Notes under the pieces: generated by a model
The model's database searches: none
Told to the model about the DNA's origin: nothing
The model's input: the letters and a program-made list of their open reading frames with translations, nothing else
Shown: positions 11,065-24,000 of the stretch, piece by piece
Layout: each line of letters starts with the position of its first letter
Numbering within the stretch: position 1 is the stretch's first letter
Program-made: the position numbers and the translations under genes
Source of the DNA: Amphimedon queenslandica
Taxonomy: Eukaryota; Porifera; Demospongiae; Haplosclerida; Niphatidae
NCBI RefSeq assembly: GCF_000090795.2
Contig: NW_003546439.1
Location: 79,364 to 122,487, forward strand
Direction: 5' to 3'
Length of the DNA stretch: 43,124 bases

Positions 11065-12266
11065 ATTTTTTGCATAAAAGATGAAAGAAATTCTTGAATT
11101 CTTGTATTGCGAAGTTTTCGTAGCATATCATCAAAAACATTTTGAATTGCAACTTGATCAATATTGGTGTTGAAAGATGCCTTTTGTGTTAGAGTTTTTA
11201 TGAAGTCCTTTTTCAGACATGTAGCTTTACAAACTAATTCATGTGCAACCTACACAGGTAATAACAAATTAGATGCACAAAAATTTAATTTTACTTTTAT
11301 CAGTTGATCTCCGTGTTATTACAGTCCTTTTTCATTCATGACACTATATTTTTGTCTATAGCATGGAAAAACATTATAAAGGTGGCATCAGGTGTATACA
11401 TATGATCTTTATCCCGATACTGAAGGTAATGCGGCATGTGTCTTTTCTTTCGTGTTTATCATCTTTAAAACTTGGATTTCCATTGACAACACATCTATTT
11501 TATCATTGCTCCATATTCTTATTTCTTTATACCTATTGTGAAGCATAGCAGCCAAAGTTCCTCCAACAAAGCGGAAATAAACGTCATCTCCATCTTAAGC
11601 AGGAGTAATCATACCAGTGTCATGCAATGGTTTTGTTGCATGTGACAGTCCAGCATGTACCTCATCCAAAAGAGCGTTGTATATATTAGAAGTAAAGGAA
11701 ATCATGAACTTTTTTCTGTTTATCCCAATCACTTTCAAAAAACTGTATCCACAATTCATGAACTCTGTCCATATTTTTGTTGGTGGAGAAAAATTGCTTT
11801 GGATCAGAGTATCTTTAAGCAGCAAAAAAATAGTACAGTATTTGTGCCACTCCAATTGGAAAGATATATATTTATCTTTTCCTGAATCATTTGCCTTATA
11901 AAGCATAACAAATTTGTTGTGATAAAAGTCTAACAAGGCGGTCAGTAATGCCTGATCCATCAGCAGTCTTTCAAATATTGGATATTCTTGCTTTCTAAAT
12001 GCTCTCTTTACCTTTTCTAACAGTGAAATGCTTTGTATGTGTGCCATTATAGCTGTCCTTTTTTATTGAGCATCTTAGTCTTACTAGATCTCAGCTGAGC
12101 CACTCATGGTTTATAGGAGCCTCTAGACCTTTTTCTCCCACCTCCATCTGGTGTACCTAATGAATCAACACTTAAACCTGATCTAGCAAGTCTCTCATCA
12201 TCTGGATTCTGTTGCTGTAGCAGTTCTGCCTGGACTTCTCCTCCAAACATGCTCATACACGTGAAC
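11065..12266 (-). pseudogene. uncharacterised multi-exon gene remnant converging on 10213-10893
   Basis: Reading leftwards, a start at 12266 (MSMFGGEVQAELLQQQ) leads through DERLARSGLSVDSLGTPDGG and a basic stretch (GRKRSRGSYKP), where a stop interrupts. The next block is open for 150 codons at 12047-11595 (MAHIQSISLLEKVKRAFRKQ ... FERLLMDQALLTALLDFYHN). It is followed by DDVYFRFVGGTLAAMLHNRY (about 11588-11500) and, after frame breaks, by AIQNVFDDMLRKLRNTRIQE near 11150-11090. Frames and apparent splice sites are consistent with one protein of more than 350 residues. It is helical and contains no motif I recognise. At least two lesions are visible. Its position, tail to tail with a transposase-like fragment, suggests it was the second gene of a two-gene transposon (inference). 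Confidence 0.55.
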
Positions 12267-15200
12267 CCATAGGCGCGGTCTAGTTATTTAAATGACATGC
12301 AGTAATTTGTCCCAGTGGGCGTAAAAAGTTAATGCTTCATTTATTGTTACTGAAGATCTTTGCTGAATATACTCGACTTGGTTATAATAAGGAACTAAAC
12401 AATGCACACATGCATATGTACTTGTACTTTCCTTGTTATGGATTTTGACTTGCAAAGTTATCTTTCATATTCAATGATTATTAAAATGTTTCATTGGAAG
12501 AATTTGTATTTTGTGGACATAGTTAATTTTTTTATACATGGGAAATTATGAATATGAGACATGCATGCATAATACATTATTTCAAACTTTGTGGTTGAAT
12601 TCTTTTACAATTATGACAGGAACTGTAAAGGTACATAATGATTTGTTCACACAGTTAACTAAATTTATTCTATATTGAGTGAATCAAGTATTGTCTAATT
12701 TTTAAGTACATTACTTCTCAAGACATACAAAATTTGTCACTCATGCAAGATACTTTGTAAGTGTTTATGTTAATAGTGGATTTGTTGTTTCATTAAGATT
12801 TGCTGAAAAAGCAGGATATGCATATCTGCCACTTAGACTGTAGAAACCTTCTCCGAGGCAATGTTGTCATAGTTTGAAGCATTATCGCAGTATTGATGTG
12901 ACTAAAGGATCAGATAACGCCATTGACTTCAAGGTTAACTGTCACAGTAAAACTAGGTAAGGGTATGACAGTTAAGTCCACATAATTTTACACTGGTGCT
13001 GTCCATAATTGAAAAATGTATGGTATTTTATTAGCTTATATAGGTGGCACCAAGTTTGAGGGTCATTGCATTATGTAGATCATATTATAATTTCATTTAT
13101 GATGAATATTTCATTTGTTATGCATATAAATTATATGCATAAGGCATATACATTAATCATGAATAAAATGTTTTAATAGTTGTTCGGTGTCATTGTCTAG
13201 ATTGCCTCTCTACATGCATGAGACTATTATACAGTATTAATTTTGTTTTTCATCTTGATTAGGCGTAGAATTATTGCTGCCTTGCAATTGTTATGTAATT
13301 GCTATTATAACTGAAATTATAATTGTGTTTAAATGTTGATTAAGTCAATTTAAATTGCATTGCACAACTTGTACATGTCATGTACTTACGTAATTTTCTC
13401 TTGCTTATTGACAACATGCATACATTAGTGTCATAATTTTAAAAAAAATTTGCATTGTACTATAGATATAAAAATTTTCTTTTGTTAAAATTTTTTTGTT
13501 GACAGAGTTCACGAAATTTGTGCACACAAAAATGTACCCTATAAAAATAGTGTGAATACAAGAAATTTAGTTGCATACCCATGCACTAACAAGGCTCTAA
13601 CAGCTTTAATAAGGTCTGGTGCTGTCCACCAAGGGACTCGTCAGTTGCAGGGCTGTCACAAATAAATTTTATGCAGCTGCTGTCCATTGTCATTATCAGC
13701 CACTTGTTCAAGACATGAACTTTTTGAATTTTAACAATTTTTTGGTGCGCTGCAGTAGAAACATTACAGCTTACAGGTTTTTATATTAAGTTTTAATATT
13801 TCTAATCTCCATAATTTGCCATTTGCATTGTATAGTATTGTTTTGTTTATTTTTGCTTTGTTATGATGTAAGGCTCATTGACTTGTGAAAGTATAGGTAC
13901 ACCAGTGTGTGTAAATTTCTTTAGCTGATTAGCAGGCAATTCCAATTTGTGTTGGGTCTAAATTGAGCCCAACCGAATATCTTTCCAATTATACTGTATT
14001 GGCAGAAATTTTAGTGAAATAAAATTTTGGTAAAGTTTGTGAATTGAGGTCAATTTGTCAAATTCTTTATCTCCAGTTTCACGGGGTTCCATAGAGGCAT
14101 GCACAAAACTAAAATTTTGCCTTATAACCATTTCAAGCCATTCAGTAAATGTTAACACTGCTTAAATGGTATATTCTTCTGAACTTGTGGAAAGCATCTG
14201 AATTAATGTAACAATAATCACCAGCGCTGCCATACTACTAGTTTTTTACAGCTGAATTTCTACATATTGTTGTGGGTCTTTCTAATAAATAAAGGACAGA
14301 ATGTATTACCTTGCTTAAAAGACTAATTTAAATAGTTTGATGCATGCAATCATTTTTTGCAAATTGTACATAAACTTTAGTTTGGCATTTTAAAAATGTA
14401 ATTGAAGCACTTCAGATGGGTACAAGCACTGATTGGCTCAGAAGAAAGAAGTCTATTGCTAATTTATTTAGTTAGTCCTAAGAATTAAGTTAGAAAAAGT
14501 AACAGATTCCAAACCTAGTTATACTCACCACTTGTTACTACATTTATTAATGTTTTTAAACAAGTTAAAATTTCAACTGTTTGAGCATAATATATTACAT
14601 ACAATTGAGTCACATAAACCAACACAAAAAGAGTACAGAATTTTTACTTATTGGATTGTCACTTTCAACAAGCTGTTGTTACAGTGCTGCCTCATTGACC
14701 AACACAACATCATGGTAGCACAAATTTATTGAGTTGGTTGTATTGCAGACATTGAAGGTAGAATCTCATAGTGTTAATACTTTCTCTCTGTAGTGATTTT
14801 TTGTAATGTTAGGTCAATTAAGTTATACCGTTGTCATAATGTTACATGTACATTCATGTAGGCATGTCTTTGGCTAGTTATGCCATAGCCATAATGTTAC
14901 ATACATGCAAGCATGTCTTTCGCTCTTAGCATGCTGGTTAGTTGCTTTAGTTGTAGTTATTAATTTATTTATCTGGATGTGTGATGATTGTGCATGATTC
15001 CATTTAACAGTACAAAAATTCTCAATTTGAAGACAATCTTGTTACATTAAGTTGTGCATATAAGGAAGAATCAAATCTGAAAGATTAACGATGGCTTTTC
15101 TACGTCAATTAGTACATGCGTGTTGACGTAATGTCACTCATAAAAATATTAATTCTTTGTAGCCACTTTTATCATTTTCGGTTTTTAGGTGCTTTAGTAA

Positions 15201-17500
15201 CGATGGAGAAAGTGAAAATGGTAAAAAGACTTCAGTGGAATGCATAATCAATTTTTGAATTATTCCAGGTTAAAGTAACCATTGTAATTGACTCTCTCTG
15301 TAGGATAGACTTGATGACAGTTGAAGTAATTCATGTAGCAGTTCAGCTAATTATCATTGTGACTTAATGATTGTATTATTTCCAGTGGAACAGAACGATG
15401 CAGTTTATTTCTTTTAGCATTATGGTATTATCAATCTTGACAAATATTGCAATTAAAAATCTGTTTAACAGGCTGCGCAATCATAAATAATAATTACAGG
15501 ACTGGCAAGCAAAGTGTGAATCTAGCACATTAAACTGTGAGGCTTACTTGCAAACACCTATTAAATACTAATATTAAAATTCTCTTCCTATAAAAAAATT
15601 TTTATAGCTTACTGATAATGGTAGGAAAAGCAGAAAAATTTAGAAAAAGAATATTTACTTATCCTTCCTTAGAAATAATAAACGAACTTTGATTTTGTGT
15701 CAATGCTGGATACCTCTGTATACGATAAAACTAGCGGGAGAAACTAATTGCAAGGTGGGGTTAAGTTATGACGTTATGTTAGTTAAACCATTACTAAAAA
15801 ATGGCCACCAGTATGCATATTCTGACTATTGTTTATTTAGCTGTTTCATTCTGCGAATGCAGGTTCTAAATGCAAGTTCTAAAAGGCTCTAAAGCTTGCA
15901 ATCATGGCATAATGAAGGCAAACACTGCTGCCCATTTTGCAAAACTTAAAGAACTTTTGCCAAGTCATGGAACATACATCAATAGAAAACAATATTGTAT
16001 AAACAATAATATGGCTAAAAATTAAAGTACTTGCATCATGGTAGAAAATTTTTTACTCAATTTTTATCTGTTTTCAAACGTTACATCAAGTTTATTGCAT
16101 GTCACTGTTGAGAAGAAAATGAAAAGAAATATTATTATAGAAAATGTATATAGAAACAATAGGTGTTGCAAAATCTACAATGTGGGCTCAGCCCAGTGTA
16201 CCTTAAGCTATGCATGTAAATTATAGCCTTTAGAAAAAAGCACTGTTACAATGTCTCAAATTAAACAAATTTTACAACTTGCGACTTTTCATCCAGTAGT
16301 CCAGTGCAATAGCATGTGCATACACCCCAGAATATTACGAAGAAATTTACATACCAGAAGGTGCCATTTGGCAAAACATTTCTTTAAAAATAAGACTCTT
16401 CCTAAAAGTAGATGTGTTACAAGTCAAACAACACTAAAATAAAATACTACAAACTATAGATGCACATTACAAATGCAACCAACACAAGCAAGGTTCTTTT
16501 GTTAGGCTGCCGTATTATACTGCCAAAGATAAATTAAATACTCTGTTGAATACAGCACCAATTGCTATGCTTCACAACACTCTCTTAATGAAAAAATGAA
16601 GCACTATCTATTCAACGTATTTTTGGAATTCAGAAGTGACACAATTCGCATTTATTGTACAATACATCCAAACCTGGACCGCATATCATACAATAAATTC
16701 CAACCTGGACCACGAAGAGGTAGTCTCACATTCCAGGTCAAAAACACACAACTGTGCAATTTTACCTGAGCAGCATATTACTCTCTCTCATTTGCCCCAT
16801 GCAGTTCAAAACACTTAGCATTCTAGTTCATGTGTTGTTTAGTGTTTTGTTTATTTCACTATACTCCCTGTACAACGCAACATCCACCACCACAAAGCAT
16901 GGCACGGCATGCTGTTTCACTACTAGTGACTCTCAATATGACACAGAAGCCACCACACAACACATTGTACAATTGTGACACTGTAAAATGCAACAACAAC
17001 TGCAACCCAAAGCGTGGTACAGCATGTAGCTACATTCAGAATTTTTGAACCAGTCTGAAATATAACAATAGCTGCCACCCAAAGCATGTCACAACAATTG
17101 ACCATAAATATCATAGTGACTTATATCACTTTTAGCACTTTAATAAGCTGCCACCCAAAGCGTGGTACAGTTCCAAATACTTAAAGTCACACTGTATTTA
17201 ACTGTGATAATGTCATTACGTGCCACATGGTACATGACCAGTTTGCATAATTAGTATTGTGTATGTTAATTAAAACATTGCTAAGAAACTGCCATTAGCA
17301 TAATGTGCTGCAAAGGTTTAGGCAAGTGTCACAAATGTGGACAATTTGTCCGCAACAGGCAGTATTTACATACTCAAGTGGCAAAATATTATAAGCATAC
17401 AAAGAGTAATTACTAACAAATAAGATGCAGTTCTGCTTTAACTGTAACTAAATGATGCACAAATAATAAAACTTAAATATCTCAAGTTTGCACTATATCA
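12267..17500. other. long gene-poor AT-rich stretch
   Basis: Apart from the degenerate tandem repeat at 16884-17170, I see no supportable gene in this 5.2-kb stretch. Open frames are under 70 codons and unrelated to each other. Small features include a 20-bp palindrome at about 15586-15605 (CTATAAAAAA and its complement) and a short hairpin GTTGGG...CCCAAC near 13951-13973. Confidence 0.45.
16884..17170. repeat. degenerate tandem repeat, core GCTGCCACCCAAAGCGTGG
   Basis: Variants of the core occur at about 16884-16906, 17001-17022, 17071-17092 and 17147-17169, spaced 117, 70 and 76 bp apart. The spacers share short words but vary in length, so this is an old, diverged array. No function is evident. 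Confidence 0.55.
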
Positions 17501-17589
17501 ACTAAAATAAAAGACATGGTATAAAATGCATTATACCATCGAAGACAAAGATTGGCCTTCTACAATCACTGGATTGGAAAGGTGGAATG

Positions 17590-19548
17590 GAATAGTGGAA
17601 TGGAATTGTGGAATGCCTGCTGCTAATTTTGTGTGAGCAGTAGACATAATTCTTACTTTATTTTTGTATCTTGCTGCTGGAACAGATTGTTTTGATTCAA
17701 AATCAGGTAAGTCTTTGCCAACACCAACATCAACACCTCCCATCACACACTTGATGCCTGATGGTGATGCACTTTCACTAGCCTCTAAGGCATACTTGAC
17801 ATCTTGATCACATTTAAACAAATTTGTAGAAGATACTTCTTCATTGGTACAGCTACAGCGCTCTCGATTTTCTGATTTTTCTCAAACAGCTGTATCACTG
17901 CTAACAACTAGGCCCTTTTGCACTTATCTAGAAGTACCTATGATGTATCAAAGAGCAAGTATTTTTTCGAGTGATATGAGTACTGTTGCAAGTAGTTCAG
18001 TTTTTTGGATTGTTTCTCCAATTAGTAAGACAGTCAAATTGGAAGAATTTCAAAAACAGACTGGTCAAGATGCGCTCGAACAAATTTAAAACTGTTAGGG
18101 TTTGATCAATCAACTCTATCAATTGTTATCACACATAACAAGAACACCCCAGACAAATTCTGTCTCTGTATTATTGCAACGACTCATGATAAATGCTCAG
18201 AGGAATAATACCATTGCCCCACAAAGTATAGGCAATATGAATTTGTTATAAGTAAGTTTGCAGTGTCATTGCTATTTATGCTGGTCTAATGGCATACCGT
18301 TTTGTGCAATCTGATATGAGCCAAGCGGTACCTAGTTTACACACAGTTCAGTGAAGAATAAGCACAGAGTATATCCAACTTGCAGAGGGAGATTTTCGAT
18401 TTGATGCATCTACTTGACCACTAAAGCAATATAAATGTCCATGAATAATTTATATTGGAGAGGATGCCACATGATTCATTGCTCGGGTAGAGTGTGATGA
18501 AAATACAAATAGGCTAGTTGGATTTGTCCTACCTTGCAATGAAAACGGCTCACGAATTTATGTTGAGTTTTTGGCAGTGTCATTTGAGCACATAGAAAAT
18601 TGCTTTAAGAATGGCGAGCTTTCTAAATATGCTTTTCTTTATATGGCTAAACCAATTGCACGAGCAGTCTCTTCATTTGTTTTAGCTTTTATTGCAGCAA
18701 ACAATTGTTTTAGTGCAGAACTGGTCCAAACTAGATGGCAGTACATTAACGAACGATGCAGCAAAAGAGGGATCAGTGTCATTAGCCATGGAGCAGGAGG
18801 TGACTCTCGTGAAATGAAGGCCATAAAATTGTCATGTGACTTATTAACAGGACAAAAACCAATAAGCCAAGCATCATCAGCAAAATATTCTCAGCTTCCA
18901 TTGAACGACTGGTCTTTATGGTTCTTTTCTGAAAAAACCATAAACCATTAAGTACCGTATATTGGGTATATTTCAATGCATGAACAGTAGTGTAAACATG
19001 AAGTTTGATGATGAAAAATTTTGGAAGCCCTTATTCCGAAATATTTTACTTGATATTATTTCCATCAACCACCTGGCTTAGTAAGTAAATGGAAGCATTT
19101 GCTGACTTCTCCACTTCTGAATCAACCTTAGCAAAATGTGTAACTGGCAAAGAAGGCTCTTTATGGCCTACGAGTTAAAATAAATTAAAGCCATGGATAC
19201 TTATTGAGCCACGTGTTCATAATAATTGATTTACTGTACAATACCGCTGTGTTATATTATTTTTATCCGCATATTTTTAATTTTCCTAATATTTATTTTT
19301 GCAATGGATTGCTTCTTCCAAAATTATTAATGTATTAAAATATACCAAATATACGGTATATCATATGTTCAGGACACAGGTCATATAGGAGAGAAAGTGA
19401 AGTCCCGCCAGCTGACGTTATCTATCATTTTACCACTTAGTAGCTACATCGCTGGAGCTCACCATCTACACATAATTGGCGACATTTTCAATAAAGACCA
19501 GAATGCCTTCTGTCACAAGAACCCTGACTACAGAGACAAAATGTGACA
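17590..19548 (+). pseudogene. broken gene of an uncharacterised multicopy invertebrate family
   Basis: A Ser/Thr-rich stretch (about 17660-18090, with frame 17844-18089 fully open) is followed by fragments near 18330-18480 (EYIQLAEGDFRFDA, YIGEDAT). The best-preserved exon is 18487-18951 (ECDENTNRLVGFVLPCNENG, FKNGELSKYAFLYMAKPIAR, WQYINERCSKRGISVISHGA, GDSREMKAIKLSC). A last exon at about 19372-19550 contains GEKVKSRQLTLSIILPLSSY, IAGAHHLHIIGDIFNKDQN and a TGA after DKM. I recall proteins with the CDKRGI-VVS-G-DGDSR-MKAM and SYxAGxHHLxxI...KDQH motifs as repeated, unannotated genes in sponge and coral genomes. The catalytic role is unknown. Stops at about 18345, 18410 and 18460 mark it as decayed. 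A MITE occupies the intron before the last exon. Confidence 0.6.
18955..19356. mobile_element. TA-flanked MITE, 402 bp, Tc1/mariner-like ends
   Basis: The left end reads CCGTATATTGGGTATATTT and the right end is its near-perfect inverted copy (AAATATACCAAATATACGG shape). The dinucleotide TA flanks both ends (18953-18954 and 19357-19358), the duplication left by Tc1/mariner-type transposases. There is no coding capacity. It sits immediately after the conserved exon of the surrounding broken gene. Confidence 0.75.
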
Positions 19549-20079
19549 TGGTCTGAGAAAATTGACCTTAACTCCAACTTGATGAAAATGAGATAAGGCA
19601 AAAATGTGATTTAATAATAATTTGTGGCGAATTTTTTTATTTGATGTATGTCTCATATAAATCAATACCAACCTACCAATACCAAGATCTCTCCAAAACT
19701 CTATGTCTTACTGGAGTTAGAAGGCATTCTTTGCAAACGGGGTCCTCCATTTACGGAACTGAGTCAAGGTAATTGCGAGGGTGGATGTTGTATGACACGT
19801 CAATGCAATCACGAGGGTAACTATGCCAATGCTAATTTACAAATTCTGCAGTACTGTTAGCGATTTTGATGTCTGTGGAGGAAATGGCCAAGCTTCTAAA
19901 CACAGGGAACACAGGATTCTACTCTTCTCACTTTGCTAGGAGAATATTTATACTCCCCTACGCAGAGCCAAGGTAAGCTATACTCTAATTATTACTAATG
20001 AATATTGTTTTCTTGTTTATACAAAGACATTAACAACTTATAACAAAAAATAAATGAAGCAACTATTATTATCCCATAG

Positions 20080-22960
20080 TATATTCAGACTGTGAAAGCA
20101 ATGACGGTGAAGATGAATGTGATTGGCTCTTATTAACAACTCTGGAGCAGCTGCATTTCACATCACAGCAGAAGCTTTCACAGCACCTGGAGCAGCAGAA
20201 AGAGGAGTATGATGAAGATCCACTCATCACTCCGGCAACTAGCAACACAACAGTTGTGGAGCCAGAGGATCTAGAGCTGGATAAGAGAGCTGTAGATTTG
20301 AGAGAGAGGGAGGAAATAGAGGCATTATACTCTAGTGGGTCTAGTGCAAAGAAGTACTACACACAGTTTGAGAAGGATGATCTGATGAGAGTGCACTGGA
20401 ATTTGCAAGAACTGAAAAAGGACGAAGTGGAGATGACTATTCATTGACACCCAGATCAACAGCTTGTGAAACAGTTGAAAGCAATAGGACTGAGTATCAA
20501 TACAGGGGAAAGAAAGTATCAAAAGCAAAATATCTATAACAATTAATGACTTCTTATCTTTAAAAAACACATGTAAGAAGCTCTTCTGGTTCATCTACAG
20601 TATCAAAAATGGTACTTACAGGAACTTGAGGTGTCATTTTTTTTATAATGGAATGAAACCTAGGTAAAAGTAATATAAAAAATCCTAATAGAATAATTAA
20701 AATTGTTAATGTAGGGTTCATTGGAACACTAGTTGCATTCAATGTCATACTCTCTCTGTGGAAGGCATTAAAGATGTGGTAGCATTTTTGAAGAACTATG
20801 CTGAAGACTACGCCACTTTTTACTACATGGGAAGATACCTGGAGTGAGGGATTATGGAAAAGCCAAGCTATTGCCGTCCAGTGTGTCCCGACACATGATT
20901 TAATGGCAGTATGCTGATGCTAGTAGGGAACATGCTCTCAGTGAAAGTTCCTTTAAAAGAATATGGACAAAGTATGTTCCCCACATTTACAGCATCAAGC
21001 CAATGACAGGCATATGCTGGACGTGCAAGAAGAACGGCACTATAATTTTACGGAATGCTGGGTGTGAGATTGAGCGTCAGTCTGATGTACATTTTAACAC
21101 TATTAACAATGTAATTATTGTTGCCTGTAAAATACTGTCACTTTGTCAGTAACTTTGTCTTTAGTTAACTGGTTATGATTATATTACATATAAGATGAAG
21201 AATAATGATACTACATGAACGTACAGTACTTTTTCTTTATGTGTTAGGAGTATCTAATTGTATACAAAAGAATGTAACGTGTATTGAGCACTTATCATTA
21301 GTTTAATTCACCTTAAAAATGTAGAACAGTGTCCTTTAGTGTTGTACAGTTGTATTACTTGATGTGTTAGGCCTAGTATCTAATTGTATATAAAAGTTGG
21401 TAATGTGTATTGTGTATTTATTAGTAGTATAATTCACCTTAGTAGCATAGCATAGTGTCCTTTCCTGTTGTACAGTTGTATTGCTTGATGTGTTAGGAGT
21501 ATCTAATGTTATATAAAAGGTGGTAATGTGTATTGTGTACTTATCATTAGTATAATTAACTGTAGTAGCATAGCATTGCATTCTTTACGATTATGGACAT
21601 GTATTGCTTGATGTGTTAGGACTATCTAATTGTGTATAAAAGATGGTAATGTGTATTGTGTACTTATTAATAGTATAATTCACCTTAGTAGTGTAGCGTT
21701 GTGTCCTTTACAGTTATACAGGTGAAATCCTTGATGTATTACGAGTATTTAATTGTATATAACATGGTAATGTGTATTGTGCACTTATTATTAGTAAAAT
21801 TCACCTTAGCATAGAATAGTGTCCTTTACTGTTACACAGTTGTATTACTTGATAAGTCAGTATTATCTAAAATGTTTCATGTTTTCAAAGGCAATAGTAG
21901 CTGCAAACGAGCATATTGATCATGTAAGGCGGGACAGACATTACTGCAGGAAAGTGTTGAAGAGGACTAAAGATGCCATCAAGAAGCTGGACCTAACCAT
22001 TGAAAGGCCAGTTAACCAAGTGGAGGTCGAAGTTCACTATAGCTTTGACTATGCACAACAAGTAAGTCAGTTAGTATCCTTACCATCCTTATCCTAAAAT
22101 TAATAAATGCAGGTGCATTACCCCAATGATCCATTGCAGCCTGGTCCCATCTACTTCTTAATACAAAGGAAATGTTGCTTGTTTGGGGTTTGTTGTGAAG
22201 CATTCCCTAGGCAAGTCACATATCTAGTGGATGAGGTGATGGACACAGGGAAGGGGGCAAATACTGTTGTCAGCTATGTTCATCACTACATTGAAAACCA
22301 TGGCGTCAATGGTAGTATGATCCATCTCAATGCTGACAAATGTACAGGTCAAAAAAAGAATAATTCTCTTATTCAATATTTGGCCTGGAGAGTACTGACA
22401 CACAGGAATAAATCATTCAAGATCTCCTTTCTTCCAGTTGGGCATACTAAGTTCTCAACAGATTGGTGCGTTGGGCTCATCAAACAGCTTTTTAGGAAGA
22501 CTGCAGTAGGTTCCTTGGAGGATATTGCTAAAAGATATTGATGATTCTGCAGTAGTGAATGTTTCCAAATTGGTTGGATCTAGCACAGGACAGGTTTTTT
22601 GTGCAATGCTTTGATTGGACGGGCTTTCTGCAATGTTCTCTTAAGCGTATAGATGGGATAAAAAAGATCCATGATATCACGCTGGAGAAGGATTCACTAC
22701 TGCAGGGAGACATTTTAGCTCAAGAATTGATAGATAGTAGCATTAGAAAAGTTTATTGAGAGATGATGTTACCCTATCTCCTTCTAATACACTACAAGAG
22801 GTAGTACTACCAAAGGGGTTATCAGCCAAAAGGCAGTGGTACTTATATGGAAAAATAAGGCATTTTTGTCCGGACAACAGCAAGGACAAGACATGCCCCT
22901 TGCCTTCAGTGCAAAGCCTTCATCATCAGCCCACCATACACCTGAAACACCATCTCTGGC
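20080..22960 (+). pseudogene. broken multi-exon gene of a multicopy transposase-like family (DUF7869-type)
   Basis: An acidic/helical N-terminal part (about 20085-20447: DCESNDGEDECDWLLLTTLE; EKDDLMRVHWNLQELKKDEV) is followed at about 20760-21115 by VPGLWKSQAIAVQCVSRH-like sequence, ALSESSFKRIWTKYVPHIYS and GICWTCKKNGTIILRNA in shifting frames. The core exons, 21889-22061 and 22113-22541, contain VHYPNDPLQPGPIYFLIQRK, CCLFGVCCEAFPRQVTYLVD, IHLNADKCTGQKKNN and LPVGHTKFSTDWCVGLIKQL. The tail, 22556-22950, includes FDWTGFLQCSLKRIDGIKK and GLSAKRQWYLYGKIRHFCP. I recall this family as abundant in cnidarian and sponge genomes and believe it carries the label DUF7869. The HxxADxCxGQxKNN and GHTKFSPDW motifs suggest a DDE-like nuclease (inference). 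Stops and frameshifts near 20850, 22540 and 22757 show decay. Confidence 0.65.
21225..21885. repeat. ~123-bp minisatellite array, about 5 copies
   Basis: The word GTGTTAGGAGTATCTAATTG and its variants recur at 21241, 21364, 21490, 21613 and 21736, with a degraded one near 21854. Spacings are 123, 126, 123, 123 and about 118 bp. The array occupies the intron between the GICWTCKKNG exon and the first core exon of the gene at 20080-22960. It is the reverse complement of the array at 24130-25425. Confidence 0.85.
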
Positions 22961-23469
22961 AGGGACTAGCATGGGTGTTCCAGCAGCTCCTAAAAGGAGG
23001 AGGAAGCAGCAGTAAATGTGGCTATGTTGGTGACAACTGCTAGTCTTTCTGATGGACTAGTGTGTGCAGTGTTCTCTATGTCTCAACTTTCTCGATCTCA
23101 TTAGGTAGGGCATGTTATTAATTGCACTTAATAACAATTTTTGATAGCCCTTTACATGTACCTGGTGTATTCTCTGTCTCGTTTTGCGAGTGAAGTTACT
23201 TTAATGCACTCTCCAGATGTCCTACTCTGTTTAAGTGTCATTCTATCTCCTACAACATGTTTCACAAGTGTCATCTCTTCCCACACACTTTTTGATTTCA
23301 GTTCATCTGTTGCTGAATGTGTCACTTCTAAGTACACACCCTGTTCTGAACTCTCACTTTGTTCCAGTTCTTTTGGACAACTCTTTTTCTCTGTATCTCT
23401 TCGTTTCTATATTTTTCTCTTTACTCTGTCTTCTTTTCTCTCTCCTATGTCACCCTCTCTAGCATTTAC

Positions 23470-24000
23470 ACGTACATCCATCACTCCATCACTACACGTA
23501 GAAACTTTCACTCAATACAGGTCTCGATCTCTCTACACATCCATCCATCACTACACGTAGGAACTTTCACTCAATACAGGTCTTGATCTCTCTACGCGTA
23601 CATCCTCACTACATGTAGGAACCATCACTCAATACAGATCTCGATCTCTCTACACGTACATGTACATCCATCACTACACGTAGAAACTTTCACTCAATCC
23701 GTGTCTCGATCTTTCTACACGTACATCCATCACTACACGTAGGCACTTTAACTCAATACAGGTCTCGATCTCTCTACACGTACAACCGTCACTAAAGGTA
23801 GGAACTTTCACTTAATACAGATCTTGATCTCTCTACACGTACATCCATCATTACACGTAGGAACTTTAACTTAATACAGGTCTTGATGTCTCTAAAAGTA
23901 CATCCATCACTACACATAGGAACTTTTACTCAATACAGGTCTCGATCTCTCTACAAATACGTCCTCACTACATGTAACCTGCTTCACTCAATCAGTTGAT
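23470..24000. repeat. ~60-bp minisatellite array, about 9 copies
   Basis: Units centred on ACGTAGGAACTTTCACTCAA and GGTCTCGATCTCTCTACAC repeat about every 59-61 bp from 23470 to about 24000, with more divergence at the right end. The array lies downstream of the broken gene ending near 22960. The stretch 23045-23470 before it is pyrimidine-rich and apparently non-coding. Confidence 0.85.

Noticed and set aside
13958..14158. 66-codon minus-strand frame (FTEWLEMVIRQNFSFVH)
   Set aside because: It could be part of a dispersed repeat but has no partner exon, no known motif and no borders.
17531..17821. 96-codon minus-strand frame as a separate gene
   Set aside because: The plus strand of the same stretch reads as a Ser/Thr-rich segment continuing into the 17844 block. 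I consider the minus frame its shadow, though the choice is not certain.
20560..20748. 62-codon minus-strand frame with a strong hydrophobic stretch
   Set aside because: It looks like a small membrane protein (LTILIILLGFFILLLPRF) but overlaps the spacing between exons of the plus-strand broken gene. It has no support from splice sites, repeats or any family I know.
23141..23586. Ser/Leu/Phe-rich frames of up to 139 codons
   Set aside because: They are produced by pyrimidine-rich low-complexity DNA and the first units of the 60-bp minisatellite.
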